The notes under the pieces: generated by a model
Databases searched by the model: none
Told to the model about the DNA's origin: nothing
What the model saw: only the letters and a program-made list of their open reading frames with translations
Position numbers and translations under genes: made by a program
In this document: piece after piece, positions 20,543 to 29,826 of the stretch
How positions within the stretch are numbered: position 1 is the first letter of the stretch
How the letters are laid out: each line of letters starts with the position of its first letter
Origin: Pectinophora gossypiella
Lineage: Eukaryota > Arthropoda > Insecta > Lepidoptera > Gelechiidae
Reading direction: 5' to 3'
Length of the DNA stretch: 64,000 nt
NCBI RefSeq assembly: GCF_024362695.1
Contig: NC_065424.1
Location: forward strand, 9,713,840-9,777,839

Positions 20543-20678
20543 CATGTCAATGAGAGTATTATGACCGAGGTACCGATATTTTAAATGTCAAATTAGTGTG
20601 TTAAATCTTCCGCCTTTTTCACTCATGTAAGGTTTTGTATTAGTGTGAGTGAGAGAGAAGACCGATTAGGCGACTCAC

Positions 20679-20844
20679 CGAATCGTTTGACGTGAACGTC
20701 TCTGTTGAAAGACACCGATCGGGGTTTCGGTTCCTTTTCGGTCCCGGAATTATCGGTCTTGGTACCGGTACCAGGTTCGTTGGTACCGTTATTTGTCAGC
20801 TTATCGCCGTCTTCGGCAGTTTCGGTCTTGAGTTCATCGGTCAT
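20679..20844 (-). CDS. Exon 1 (first coding exon) of the same minus-strand gene
   Basis: From ATG at 20844 the minus strand encodes 55 residues: an acidic Thr/Asn/Gly-rich start (MTDELKTETAEDGDK), then PRSVSFNRDVHVKRF. The frame stops just past a strong donor, TTCG|GTGAGT, with the last exon base at 20679. One base (g) is left over; the exon at 908 begins with gt, so splicing makes GGT (Gly) and continues as KPRELRG. The bases before the ATG (TACCAA) suit an insect start. The frame stays open 26 codons upstream to a TGA at 20923-20925, so an upstream in-frame exon is possible though no good acceptor was seen. The exon sits in a degenerate ACCGA/GGTACC-rich tract that continues into the putative 5' UTR. 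SVSFNRDVHVKR looks like a conserved short motif, but I cannot name the family. Confidence 0.68.
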
Positions 20845-21106
20845 TTGGTACGAGGTACCTGATATTCGGTACCCTTCGTTTCGGTTTTCGGTATCGTCAA
20901 CTTGGCGGTTTGCGTTTCGGTATCATCGGTATTTTGGCTTATCTGGAAAGAGTATCGTTGACTTAGAATGTCACTGGACATTCGTTGAGTAACTAAATAC
21001 CACTAAGTATTTGTAACTAACTAGTTAGACCCTATATACTCGTACTTTTTAAACCTTTGTTTAACAGTGTCAAGAAAATGTGGTCTCAGAAAATCCTGTA
21101 AGAAAG

Positions 21107-21288
21107 GCAAAATCACAACCAGCCCTCGCGGCTCGGCAACCGGTGCGAATTGTATCGAGAGCTTCGACCAATAGCCATTCGACGTGTGTCTATGTGGATA
21201 GCATACGCTACGTTTATTGGTCGAAACCCTCGATATAATTCGCGCAGCGCGCGGCGTGGTTATCGTGCAGACCCTGCTTTGCAATTTA
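21107..21288. mobile_element. MITE-R, palindromic copy
   Basis: Inverted arms: ATCGAGAGCTTCGACCAATA on the left and TATTGGTCGAAACCCTCGAT on the right, with GC-rich ends (CGCGGC / GCCGCG-like). Sister copy at 48186. Confidence 0.75.
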
Positions 21289-21404
21289 AAACGGCCACAT
21301 TTAAACAATTTACCTAAAAAGGCAATATTACAGTTCGTTATTTCTTCATACTGCCCTCTCACTAATGAAAAAACTGCCCACTCAAACACTAATAATAAGC
21401 TGTT

Positions 21405-21640
21405 GGTTTCGGTTACTACTTACTGATGTATGTATGTAGTCGTTACATGAGCCATGTCAGGGGCCTTTGGCGGCTCAATAATAACCCTGACACCAGGGTT
21501 TTTTTTTAATCTTTATTTATTTGGGAGTTTTTGTCCTACAGGACATGGCAACTCCATAAAACTTACTTTTTACACTGCTTATAATAATGTTTGACACCAG
21601 GGTTGATGAGGTTGGTAATCAACCATAACCCACATAAGAA
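21405..21640 (+). mobile_element. SINE-A 3' half with an insertion
   Basis: From GGTTACTACTTACTGATG to the tail CCCACATAAGAAGAAG. It is split by the 91-bp insert at 21501-21591. Confidence 0.83.
21501..21591 (-). mobile_element. LINE 3' end nested in SINE-A, 13-bp target duplication
   Basis: The minus strand ends in AAATAAATAAAGATTAAAAAAA-type sequence. It is flanked by perfect TGACACCAGGGTT at 21488-21500 and 21592-21604. Removing one copy restores SINE-A. Confidence 0.9.
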
Positions 21641-21654
21641 GAAGAATGAAAAAA

Positions 21655-21735
21655 TGAATGAATTATTTTTTTACATGCGCAAATGTCAATATGCAATATT
21701 GCTTTTCAGATGAATTGCTTCGATGTGGCATTTAT
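21655..21735. repeat. MITE-Q half copy
   Basis: ATGCGCAAATGTCAATATGC and AGATGAATTGCTTCGATGTG are the right arm of MITE-Q. Confidence 0.65.
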
Positions 21736-21959
21736 AGACACCCTGCATTGTTTCAAACTCTTTTAAAAAACTGTTCCTATACATTTTCTCCGCTTTTTTT
21801 TTCATAATTTTGTACAGGGTTTTGAATGGCAATTAATTCACTCACCTTCTTATGTACTTGCAAATCATGAGGTCTATGTTTTCCTCCCCATCAACAGAGA
21901 CACCTTTGATAGAGTCTCATTTTGTGAATCTGTAACAAAGGAAATGTAAATTAGATATA

Positions 21960-22182
21960 ATAATAATAATAATAATAAATCTGCAATAGTCCTACACGAA
22001 CCGGGAATTGTCTTTGGGGGTCACTCCCATAGTGCATACAGGGATAATCGCCGGTTGATGTCACACAACATTTAGATTAAATTGTAAGGGGCCTCTACGT
22101 GTTGGCTTTGGCCCCACGCACGCCTTCCAAAAGTCCGGGACTCCATAGTCCCGAGTTATGGAAATGACAAACATAATAATAA
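21960..22182 (+). repeat. Retroposon 3' end with (TAA)n tracts on both sides
   Basis: GATGTCACACAACATTTAGA and GGCCTCTACGTGTTGGCTTT lead to an ATAATAATAATAAT tail. The leading (TAA)n at 21960-21976 may be part of the target or a tail. The LINE class is not certain. Confidence 0.5.
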
Positions 22183-22315
22183 TAATAATTTATTTCAGAA
22201 ATTAATTCCATACATTTTACAAATTATAATAGTTAATATTTAGGTCAATACAAACAAATTCTGTCATTTAGAAATAATCAACAACATAATAAAAATAAGT
22301 AAGTAAGTAAGTAGT

Positions 22316-22609
22316 TGAGGAGTTCGGTGGCGCAACGGTAAACGCGCTCGGTCAGCGATTGTTGAAGTTAAGCAACTTTCGCAAAGGCCGGTCATAGGAT
22401 GGGTGACCACAAAAAGTTTTTATCTCGAGCTCCTCCGTGCTTCGGAAGGCACGTTAAGCTGTTGGTCCCGGCTGCATTAGCAGTTGTTAATAACCACCAA
22501 TCCGCACTGGGCCCGCGTGGTGGTTTAAGGCCCGATCTCCCTATCCATCCATAGGGAAGGCCCGTGCTCCAGCAGTGGGGACGTTAATGGGCTGGTGATG
22601 ATGATGATG
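22316..22609 (+). mobile_element. SINE-C, full length, 11-bp target duplication
   Basis: Head TGAGGAGTTCGGTGGCGCAA, 5S-like GAAGTTAAGCAACTTTCGC and GGATGGGTGACCAC, shared core, and tail GATGATGATGATGA. Flanked by AAGTAAGTAGT at 22305-22315 and 22610-22620. Confidence 0.9.
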
Positions 22610-22857
22610 AAGTAAGTAGTAATGTCATAATAAGTCACGTCAAAAAAAATTACAAAATCAAACCGAAAATCAAATCAAATTATCATCAGGAATTACGACC
22701 GTGAACTAATAGTTCTTACACCCAATAAGGCACAGCAATTTCAATAATAACAACAGATTTATCAAAATTATCTCTCTAACTAGATCTAACAGACCTCATT
22801 AAGACATTCTAATATTTATTATTTCGTAACGCAAATAAACTAACGAGTAATAGTTGT

Positions 22858-22948
22858 TAGAGGTACTCTGAACCGGCGCGCGGCGTGCGTGTATGAAACG
22901 ATTGATGAATGTGGAGGAAGCAAGAGAAGTGTGTCAGGATCTAAGCCA
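22858..22948 (+). repeat. RTE-G LINE fragment
   Basis: GGTACTCTGAACCGGCGCGC, ATGAATGTGGAGGAAGCAAG and TGTGTCAGGATC match RTE-G. Confidence 0.7.
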
Positions 22949-23009
22949 TACATACATAATTATTCACAAATGTAATGTAATGGCAGAAGCAAGATGCCTG
23001 ACTTAAAGA

Positions 23010-23095
23010 GTTGCCTGGAAGAGATTGCTACTTAGCTATAAGGCCGCCTATTGTACTCATTCTATTTCTCTTTTGTTTTTCGCTCAACCACTGGA
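23010..23095 (+). repeat. LINE 3' UTR (family J) fragment
   Basis: GTTGCCTGGAAGAGATTGCT and CTATAAGGCCGCCTATTGTA match 10355. Confidence 0.62.
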
Positions 23096-23526
23096 CCACA
23101 GAGGCCGTTTCCTAGGGTGAAAGATAAATTATGAAATCGTGATTAGTAAACAAAGACAAATCTGAAAGTGACAGAAAAAGTTTTCCATTTCATTCGACAT
23201 TTATTCTGTGAAAAAACTTTTACTTTTAACACTAATTCTGCATAAAGTTCGCATTGTGACAGTAAATTATCGGCATAATTAACATTTCGACGGAAGAATG
23301 TGGCCTTGAGAGATCGCATTTTTCGCGTTTCGCAAAGTGTAGACCAGTGTAGCACATTTTGAGCATGTGGTCATTCCGCAAGTGGACCAATTGCGACACC
23401 GACTGGTAATCGCTACTGGACAACGGTCCAAGTTAAAAGATGTAGTGTTCGCAACTTTTCTTCAATAAAAAGGATTATACCTAGTCCACACTAACATTAA
23501 ATATGCCAAAGTAACCTCACACTAAT
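23096..23526. other. Spacer, no gene recognised
   Basis: Two overlapping minus-strand frames (23143-23423) lack any support. Confidence 0.3.
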
Positions 23527-24020
23527 TTAAGAGCCACGCTCTTGTCGGTGTAGCATTCTCCATGCTACTTTTTAGGGATTATAAGGCGGTGGTTTCCCTC
23601 TTGTCTTCCGCCCCGCAGTACTCTGTCTGACGCGAGTGGGATGCCGCCCAGTAGTCTATTTCAAAGCCGGGAACTCCTGTTCTCCGCCTTTGAAAAGTAC
23701 TGACAGTTACAGCTGCTCTCTGTCAGGTTCCAAGTTACAATCTTTGTGACTTGCCCCATTCGTCTCCGTCTCCCATCTCCGCATTTGAAAGCGTTGAGGT
23801 CTTCACCCGTATTCCTGGGAAGGGTACGTTACGTTATACGTTATACCCCGTAGGTCTGGGTCCCTATCCGAACTCAGCCACCATATCACTCGGCCTACTG
23901 AAGTAAAAGGCACCCACGCACGCGGCAAGGACGCGCCGAACAAGAATTGCCCCAGCGGAGAGCAGAGAAGATGACTGTCCTCTGTCCGCCCTGGGGCCGG
24001 GTTAATAATCTAGTATGAAA
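23527..24020 (-). mobile_element. SINE-H, best copy
   Basis: Starts (minus strand) near GTTTCATACTAGATTATTAA and ends AGAGCGTGGCTCTTAAATTA, about 495 bp. The last about 45 bases are those of RTE-2. It has no long frame; with the copy at 4182 it defines the family. Confidence 0.75.
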
Positions 24021-24047
24021 CCGAAACCGACAAAATCGACTATGATG

Positions 24048-24510
24048 CAAGGCGATCCCTTATCACAGAAAAGCTAAAATTCTTAGTATGATTGTCTATT
24101 TATCAAAAAAAAATAATTGTATGCAGTCTCTTACGAAAAGAAATGATAAAGTTGCAGCCGATCACATAAAATATACATTGCCGGTAAAGTGGATATATGG
24201 AATTTGAGAAGCAGTAGAGCTATCGTAGTCTGTTTGCAGGAGTAGTAGTGAAAGAGAGTGGGGTTGGGGGCATTATTGCGCATGACACACAAAAATAAAA
24301 TTTCCTGCGTGGATCATATATTCAGCTTAAGCTCCCCTAACCAAGTCTCTGCCGCATCCGTCACACAATGCAGCCCGGCTATGCCACCTGGGAACCGGTA
24401 CAGAGGGCACTCGAGTGGGGTTGAACCGGAGACAGCAGTTCTCATACAAAATGCGTGTTATGGCCTTTCCATCTTCTTCTATTTCGTGGTCTTAACTGAG
24501 GACGAAGTCG
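24048..24510 (+). repeat. Repeat W with a 146-bp insertion
   Basis: Matches 35866-36045 plus 36805-36930 (CTTATCACAGAAAAGC, TGGAATTTGAGAAGCAGT, AGAGCTATCGTAGT, GAACCGGAGACAGCAGTTCT). The class is unknown. Confidence 0.65.
24267..24412. mobile_element. Insertion in repeat W, 11-bp target duplication
   Basis: Flanked by GAGTGGGGTTG at 24256-24266 and 24413-24423. The W copy at 36851-36861 carries the same site empty. The insert (GGGGCATTATTGCGCATGAC to CAGAGGGCACTC) is not otherwise recognised. Confidence 0.82.
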
Positions 24511-24716
24511 GGAAGGGCTGGAGTTAACATCTTAAAAAACAGGCATATCGCGACATGTTCCAACTCAAACCAAAAGTGATACTTAGCTTTGCTCAACACA
24601 GATTTGAACACCTCATTACTATAGATTTATGGTTTGTGTCAACAAATACTTAAGATACGTGACTTTTACGTATATAAGTAGTTAGTAGGCTACTTTCCAA
24701 CTAGTCAATTCAGTCT

Positions 24717-25042
24717 TCTTCAATCGTGTGGGTTGTGAGGTGGATTACCAACCTCATCAACCCTGGAGTCTTGAGCTGGGTTACTATTGAGCCGCATTAG
24801 ACCCTTAACGTGGCTCATGTAACGACTGCTTACTTACATCAGTAAGTAGTAACCGGGACCACCGGCTTAACGTGCCTTCCGAAGCACAGATCATCTTACT
24901 TTCGGCAATCTGGTGATCAGCCAGTAACGTCCTAACCAAACTAGAGATCACAAAGTAATTTTAGGTGATATGTCCCCACCGGGAATCGAACACGAGACCT
25001 CCGGATCGTGAGCCTAACGCTCAACCACTGGACCATGGAGGT
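24717..25042 (-). mobile_element. SINE-A, full length
   Basis: From the tail TCAATCGTGTGGGTTGTGAG to the tRNA-like head (minus-strand CCATGGTCCAGTGGTTGAGC). Confidence 0.87.
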
Positions 25043-25133
25043 CGATTCCTTATTAAATGTATTTTAAATTAAATAAAAACTGATTAATGCTTTTGTTATT
25101 ATCTTTATTATAATTTATGACAGAACTTGGGAC

Positions 25134-25256
25134 CGATTACGTCCCACTGCTGGAAATAGGCCTCACCTTAATCAGCCAGAAGGGGGAGGGGGATGGTCAT
25201 ATGGAGCATACTCCACCACGCTGCTCCATTGGAGGTTGGTGGAGGTGTTTTTAACG
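25134..25256 (-). mobile_element. SINE-B 3' part
   Basis: TACGTCCCACTGCTGGAAAT and GGAGCATACTCCACCACGCT, reverse of the SINE-B tail. Confidence 0.75.
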
Positions 25257-25460
25257 AAAAGGAAAAAGAAATAGGCTCGGTTTAAAAACTGTTAATTCAA
25301 AGGATTATCCACTTAAAGTGTTATCACTATACATATAGTATAAAAGAAAGTCGCTTTTCTGTCCCTATATCCCTATGTACGCTTAAATCTTTTAAACTAC
25401 GCAACGGATTTTGATGCGGTTTTTTTTGATAGATAGAGTGATTTTAGAGGAAGGTTTATA

Positions 25461-25932
25461 CAGGGTGTTAGTGACATCGTAACGAAAACTTTGAGGGATG
25501 ATTCAGGCTATGATTCTGATTTGATATCAAGTGGAATTTTCCGTCGCAAAAGTATGGATCGGAAAATAATTAAAAAAAAAAATTTCATGAATTTTTTGAC
25601 ATTAAATTCCACTTGATATCAACTCAGAATCATGGTCTGAACCGTCCCCCTCAGTATTCGTTACGGTGTCACTAACACCCATACCTACTTGTATGGCTAC
25701 CGTATGTACTTGTACGGGGTGTAAGTGTCATCGTAACGAATACTGACAGGGATGGTTCATCTGATTATTCTGAGTTAATATCAAGTGGAATTTTCCATCG
25801 CAAAAGTATAGAATTGAAAATAATTTAAAAAAAAAACATGAATTTTGCGACGGAAAATTTTACTTGATATAACTCAGAATCATGGTCTGAATCATCCCCC
25901 TGAGTATTCGTTACGATGTCACTAACACCCTG
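25461..25932. mobile_element. Tandem pair of MITE-L inserted in U, TA target duplication
   Basis: Starts CAGGGTGTTAGTGACATCGT and ends GATGTCACTAACACCCTG, between TA at 25459-25460 and TA at 25933-25934. Two palindromic L units (25461-25680 and 25715-25932) are joined by a linker of about 35 bp. TA target and terminal CAGGG suggest a Tc1/mariner-like MITE. Confidence 0.82.
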
Positions 25933-25957
25933 TATGTATAATAACATCTATTAAATA

Positions 25958-26138
25958 CATTGTTTTAAGTTTACGCGGTTATTATCATAATTAAAACACA
26001 TAATAACGAGTTCTTACCGCGTTTAAAATGGGGATATGAGACTCCCGATATTTCGACACTGTTGCAATATCGAGAGTCTCATATCCCCATTTTAAACGCG
26101 GTAAGAATCCGTTATTATGTGTTTTAATGCATTATATA
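25958..26138. mobile_element. MITE-M with 62-bp inverted arms
   Basis: The arms at 25991-26053 and 26066-26127 pair almost fully (TTAAAACACATAATAACGAG with CGTTATTATGTGTTTTAA; ATGGGGATATGAGACTC with GAGTCTCATATCCCCAT). The spacer is about 12 bases. It lies in U. Confidence 0.82.
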
Positions 26139-26510
26139 GTGGTGAAATACTGATATTTTTGAGGTTTTTAATGTGATGTCGTAAATAATTTAATTGTTTC
26201 CTTAGCATTGCACCTGAGCGAAGCCAAGCGGGTTATTAATAAGAGCGATACTGCTTTAAAGTACCTGATATTTTGGTGGTGGTGGGCGGATTGCCTCACA
26301 CCGTAGGCCGCACCAAGGTGCCACTGGCCTTACATTGCGCATATCTTCAATAGTTATAGTTTCCTGGTACTCTTGAAATTGCATTCATACATAAATTCAC
26401 GCCCATACTCTTATTGGGTAGATCAGTGAGGGCACAAGTCATCAAAAAGAATTATTACATTTTTATGTTTCGGTTTAGATATTTGTATATCAGTAACAGA
26501 GTTGAAATAA

Positions 26511-26829
26511 CAGCCTCCGTGGTCTAGTGGTTAGAGCGTCAGGCTCACGATCTGGAGGTCCAGGTTTGATTCCCGATGGGGACATGGTCGAAATCACTTT
26601 ATGAGACTGTCCTTTGTTTGGTAAGGACTTTTCAAGCTTGAATCACCTGATGGTGTGAAAAAGTAAGATGATTACGTGCTTCGGAGGGCACGTTAAGCTG
26701 TTGGTCTCGGCCGTAAAAACACCTTCACCAGCCTGCAGTGGAGCAGCGTGGTGGAGTATGCTCCATATCCCCTCCGGTTGATTGAGGGGAGGCCTGTGCC
26801 CAGCAGTGGGACGTATATAGGCTGTTTAT
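26511..26829 (+). mobile_element. SINE-B, full length
   Basis: Head CAGCCTCCGTGGTCTAGTGG with B-box-like GGTTTGATTCCC, body ending in the shared core CGTGCTTCGGAGGGCACGTT, tail GCCCAGCAGTGGGACGTATA and GGCTGTTTATG. Confidence 0.87.
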
Positions 26830-26985
26830 GTAACTCAGTTGACTCGACTATTACAGACGGGGATACGGCTCACCACCAATCACGTTGGTCTTACAGAAAG
26901 CTCGTTGAGGTGTGGGTACTTGGTTTGTCTTCCGTTGGGATTACCACAATGACTATAAAGTCGTGAACTTATGTTATGTTATCTT
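26830..26985 (+). mobile_element. SINE-P 3' part
   Basis: CAGACGGGGATACGGCTCAC and ACAGAAAGCTCGTTGAGGTG directly follow SINE-B. Confidence 0.75.
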
Positions 26986-27312
26986 TGTGGCTTTACCACC
27001 CCAAAAGGCATTATAGTCATGAGTAGTATCTGTCTTTTTTGTGTTTTTTTTTTTCGGTATATCAGTTAAGTCCCTGGCCAGGCAAAACAGTTGTGTCTGT
27101 CTTGTTGTTAAAATAACAAAACAGGAAAATAATACCTTAAAAAAATATTAATCAGTTAGTGCTAATCTGTTCTAAAAATATTACAGGTAGGACGAACACA
27201 TTTGAGTCGTGTTTAGGGATCCGTAGCCATAATCATAATTACGTATTTTAACTATTAAGGCCAGGCGCGCACTACGAGTTTTTCGCCGCGCGGCAGAAAA
27301 AAGCAGCGGCAT

Positions 27313-27376
27313 AATATCGAACCCGGGACCTCCGGATCGTGAGCCCAACGCTCAACCACTGGCCAACGGAGGCCGT
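27313..27376 (-). repeat. SINE-A head only
   Basis: ATCGAACCCGGGACCTCCGG and ACGCTCAACCACTGG, reverse of the tRNA-like head. Confidence 0.75.
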
Positions 27377-27884
27377 GATAATGATTTTGATAATTGGACA
27401 TCTACAGAACCTTAAGGTCAAGATTGTTCGACATGCACTTGGCCGCTTGTATTCTGCTCTCTGTTTGCCCTTCACAGACGGATTTCCATCGGGGTAATAA
27501 ACTCATACATTAGATTTGATCAAAAACAACTATTGTAAAGTGCCTACCTAAAATAATAAATTTTAATTAAAAAAACAATTTCGACACATCGAGGTTTTCG
27601 TCCAATGGCTGTACGACATTTATCTACGTACTCGTAGATACCATTATCTACTGTAGATTACATACACGTGGGGTAAATTGATAACGTATTTTTTTCTGAA
27701 GTTGGTTAAAAACAGTCTAAGATCAGTCCATCCGCTTGTAGGTAACTTTTTGCAAAGATTTCTAAATCGCTGTTCATATCTTCTCAAACTCATTATCATA
27801 ACCAAACTGAGACTAAGAGAATTATATACTTCGGTTCCATTGATAGCGAAAACGCGATAAACAGAAATTATATCGCTTAGAAAT
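27377..27884. other. Spacer, no gene recognised
   Basis: AT-rich. It may include diverged LINE sequence leading into the C-terminus at 27885, but the frames are broken. Confidence 0.3.
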
Positions 27885-28048
27885 TTCAAGCTATATCTCC
27901 CTAAGTTCTTAAAAAAATTTGCTTAGATACCTAACTTTAGACCTTAGCCAAATTGCAAACGATTATGTTAGTAATTATTTAGATGATATTAATGCATGAG
28001 ATTAACTGTCTAGGAACTGATATTAGGTAGCGATTACTATTTTTTTTA
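27885..28048 (+). repeat. CR1/Jockey-type LINE C-terminal remnant
   Basis: CTCCCTAAGTTCTTAAAAAA (LPKFLKK), NDYVSNYLDDINA-like codons, and ATTAACTGTCTAGGAACTGA are shared with 48943-49090. Confidence 0.55.
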
Positions 28049-28550
28049 AGATCTCGAGCCCGATCTCGCGAGATTTCGTCTAATTTTTCGAAACAATCCC
28101 GAAGTATAATATGACGAGATTATATGACGAGATACCATTTGAGATTGATGGGATTGGGTGAATCTCCTTGATTTATAATTTTTGTTTTGATTATGCTGAT
28201 TTCTAAAGAAAGCTTATTTCTTTAGTTAGTAATATTGAAGAATAAAGGTTTTCGTTTTCTTTCAAAAAGTATTTTGTTTTTATTAACCTGTCCATCATAA
28301 ACAAACAGTTTTCATTGTTTTCAACCATCGTAAGCGCGCGACTCTTTCTTACGTCACCCGTCACTCTCTCACAGTACTGCACAGAAAGAGACAGACGATC
28401 TCTGTCGCGGCGAGAAAGAGTCGCGTGCTTACGGTGCTAGGCCCGCTGGACGAGATCCCGAACATTTCGGGATCTCGCGGATTGATATTTCCAATCGCGA
28501 TATCTCGAATTTGCGATCTCGAGACGGGACTGCATTTCCTATTCAGAGTA
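28049..28550. repeat. Repeat AA, long copy
   Basis: GATTGGGTGAATCTCCTTGA, AATATTGAAGAATAAAGG and GACGAGATCCCGAA blocks recur at 41660-41895. The ends are rich in GAGATC/GATCTC and partly palindromic. Confidence 0.6.
28329..28433. repeat. Inverted repeat inside repeat AA
   Basis: GTAAGCGCGCGACTCTTTCT at the left pairs with AGAAAGAGTCGCGTGCTTAC at the right (one mismatch). The copy at 41660 lacks it. Confidence 0.65.
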
Positions 28551-28925
28551 CAAGAAAGAACAATTAAAAAAAAACGCAGCCAGTGCTTGCTATCAAAGAG
28601 ATTTTACAACTGGAACATTACCAGTCCGATAACAGCACATAACTGGTTGGATCAGTTGGATGAGGTATTTGTATACAGCGCCCAGGGAGTGCCAATAGCG
28701 TAAAACTTTGTCCGCTACTCGCCAACATTCGGCCATAAATACGATATTTTCGTCCACAAAACCTTCTCATGAATTATTGACGTCGCGTGCTATTAAAATT
28801 CTGCGCCCGGGCAACATTAAAATATCAGGATTGTTCATTCTGTTCTCGCTTTTGGCAGTTTAAAAACCTGTTTATATTATTTTGTAGGCTGTAGGTCTTT
28901 GACTGGACATTGGTTGGAGAAGTCG
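28551..28925. other. Spacer, nothing recognised
   Basis: No repeat family or supported frame was found. Confidence 0.3.
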
Positions 28926-29155
28926 CTGTGGTCCTGTGGTACACAGCTTTATCCCAACTGGGGTAGTCAGTGGGACATCTATAGCAAGATGAACTAAGTA
29001 CCCACAGCCCAGCTTTCAAATACACCAACTTGATAGGTGAGTCGCACGCGCCGGCTATAATGGTCGAGCCAACTATGTTAGTGAAAATTGCACTTAAGAT
29101 GAATTAATAACCCGTTGGTACAAGCCGGTGGATTACAGCGCCACAGTGACTATAT
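28926..29155 (-). mobile_element. SINE-P with a duplicated, inverted head scrap
   Basis: The body and head are on the minus strand (28945-29155). A plus-strand head scrap TGTGGTCCTGTGGTACAC sits at the opposite end (28926-28944). Confidence 0.68.
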
Positions 29156-29335
29156 CAGAATCAGAATCATTTATTCAACGTAATTATCATGAATAAACTT
29201 GTTGAAGGTCAATGTAAAATTTTTGAATTTACGTCATTTCGCAAGGTGTTATGGCTGAGGAGAAGAAATGACAAGAAATTGCAACAGCAACACATCTTTT
29301 AAATCAATGTTGGTATACATTTTAAGTAATTTAAT
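29156..29335 (-). mobile_element. LINE 3' UTR and tail
   Basis: ATCAGAATCAGAATCATTTA followed by TTCAACGTAATTATCATGAA is the reverse of a LINE tail of the TGATTCTGATTCTGA type. It abuts SINE-P. Confidence 0.6.
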
Positions 29336-29771
29336 AACTAGAGAAACACATAACAGACATTTTTAGGTAATCAATTAATCTTACCTCTATAATAAGCTTT
29401 TTTACATATAAGCTTCACATGAGCTTGAAATATATTTTCTGACAAATTCAAAGTACTGTCTGGAATTTTATTTGATTTTCTTTAATTTTATTTTTGATGG
29501 GATAAAATTTACGTATACTACTCATTTATGGCGTATGTTACTCAAATACAAGCCAAATGGTCATTTGAGTGTCCCTTTAAGGTATTCCCTTCAAATTGAC
29601 ACCCTATGTGACCATAAGTCCATCTGTCGCTGGCGAGATTGTAGTTTGTACTTATAAGGAAGCAAGGACATTCGACTAACGAATCTCTTCACATATACAG
29701 ACTGACACAAGTGTGTCCTAAATAGGAGCAACTGTTTCTTTTTAGTTCTGACGTAGACTTATTGTTGATTT
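29336..29771. other. Spacer, no gene recognised
   Basis: One 61-codon plus frame (29472-29657) has no other support. Confidence 0.3.
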
Positions 29772-29826
29772 ACATCGGTACCTCTGTCTACCCCAATTGG
29801 GATATAGTCGTGAGCTTATGTTGTTA
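29772..29826 (+). repeat. SINE-P tail
   Basis: GTACCTCTGTCTACCCCAAT and TGGGATATAGTCGTGAGCTT. Confidence 0.7.

Larger units (their letters stand above)
909..20678 (-). other. Intron of 19.77 kb between the two coding exons
   Basis: Bounded on the minus strand by a GTGAGT donor at 20678 and a TTACAG acceptor at 910-909. It is phase 1. It holds SINEs, LINE ends, MITEs, a (CA)n tract and a 12-bp minisatellite. Cassette exons inside it cannot be excluded, but no open, splice-bounded minus-strand frame was seen. Confidence 0.6.
25345..26247 (+). mobile_element. Helitron-like element U, split by two other insertions
   Basis: U sequence lies at 25345-25460, 25933-25957 and 26139-26247 and matches the unsplit copy at 33021-33262. 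The end CACCTGAGCGAAGCCAAGCG resembles a Helitron 3' hairpin. No Rep/helicase frame is present, so it is non-autonomous. Confidence 0.7.
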
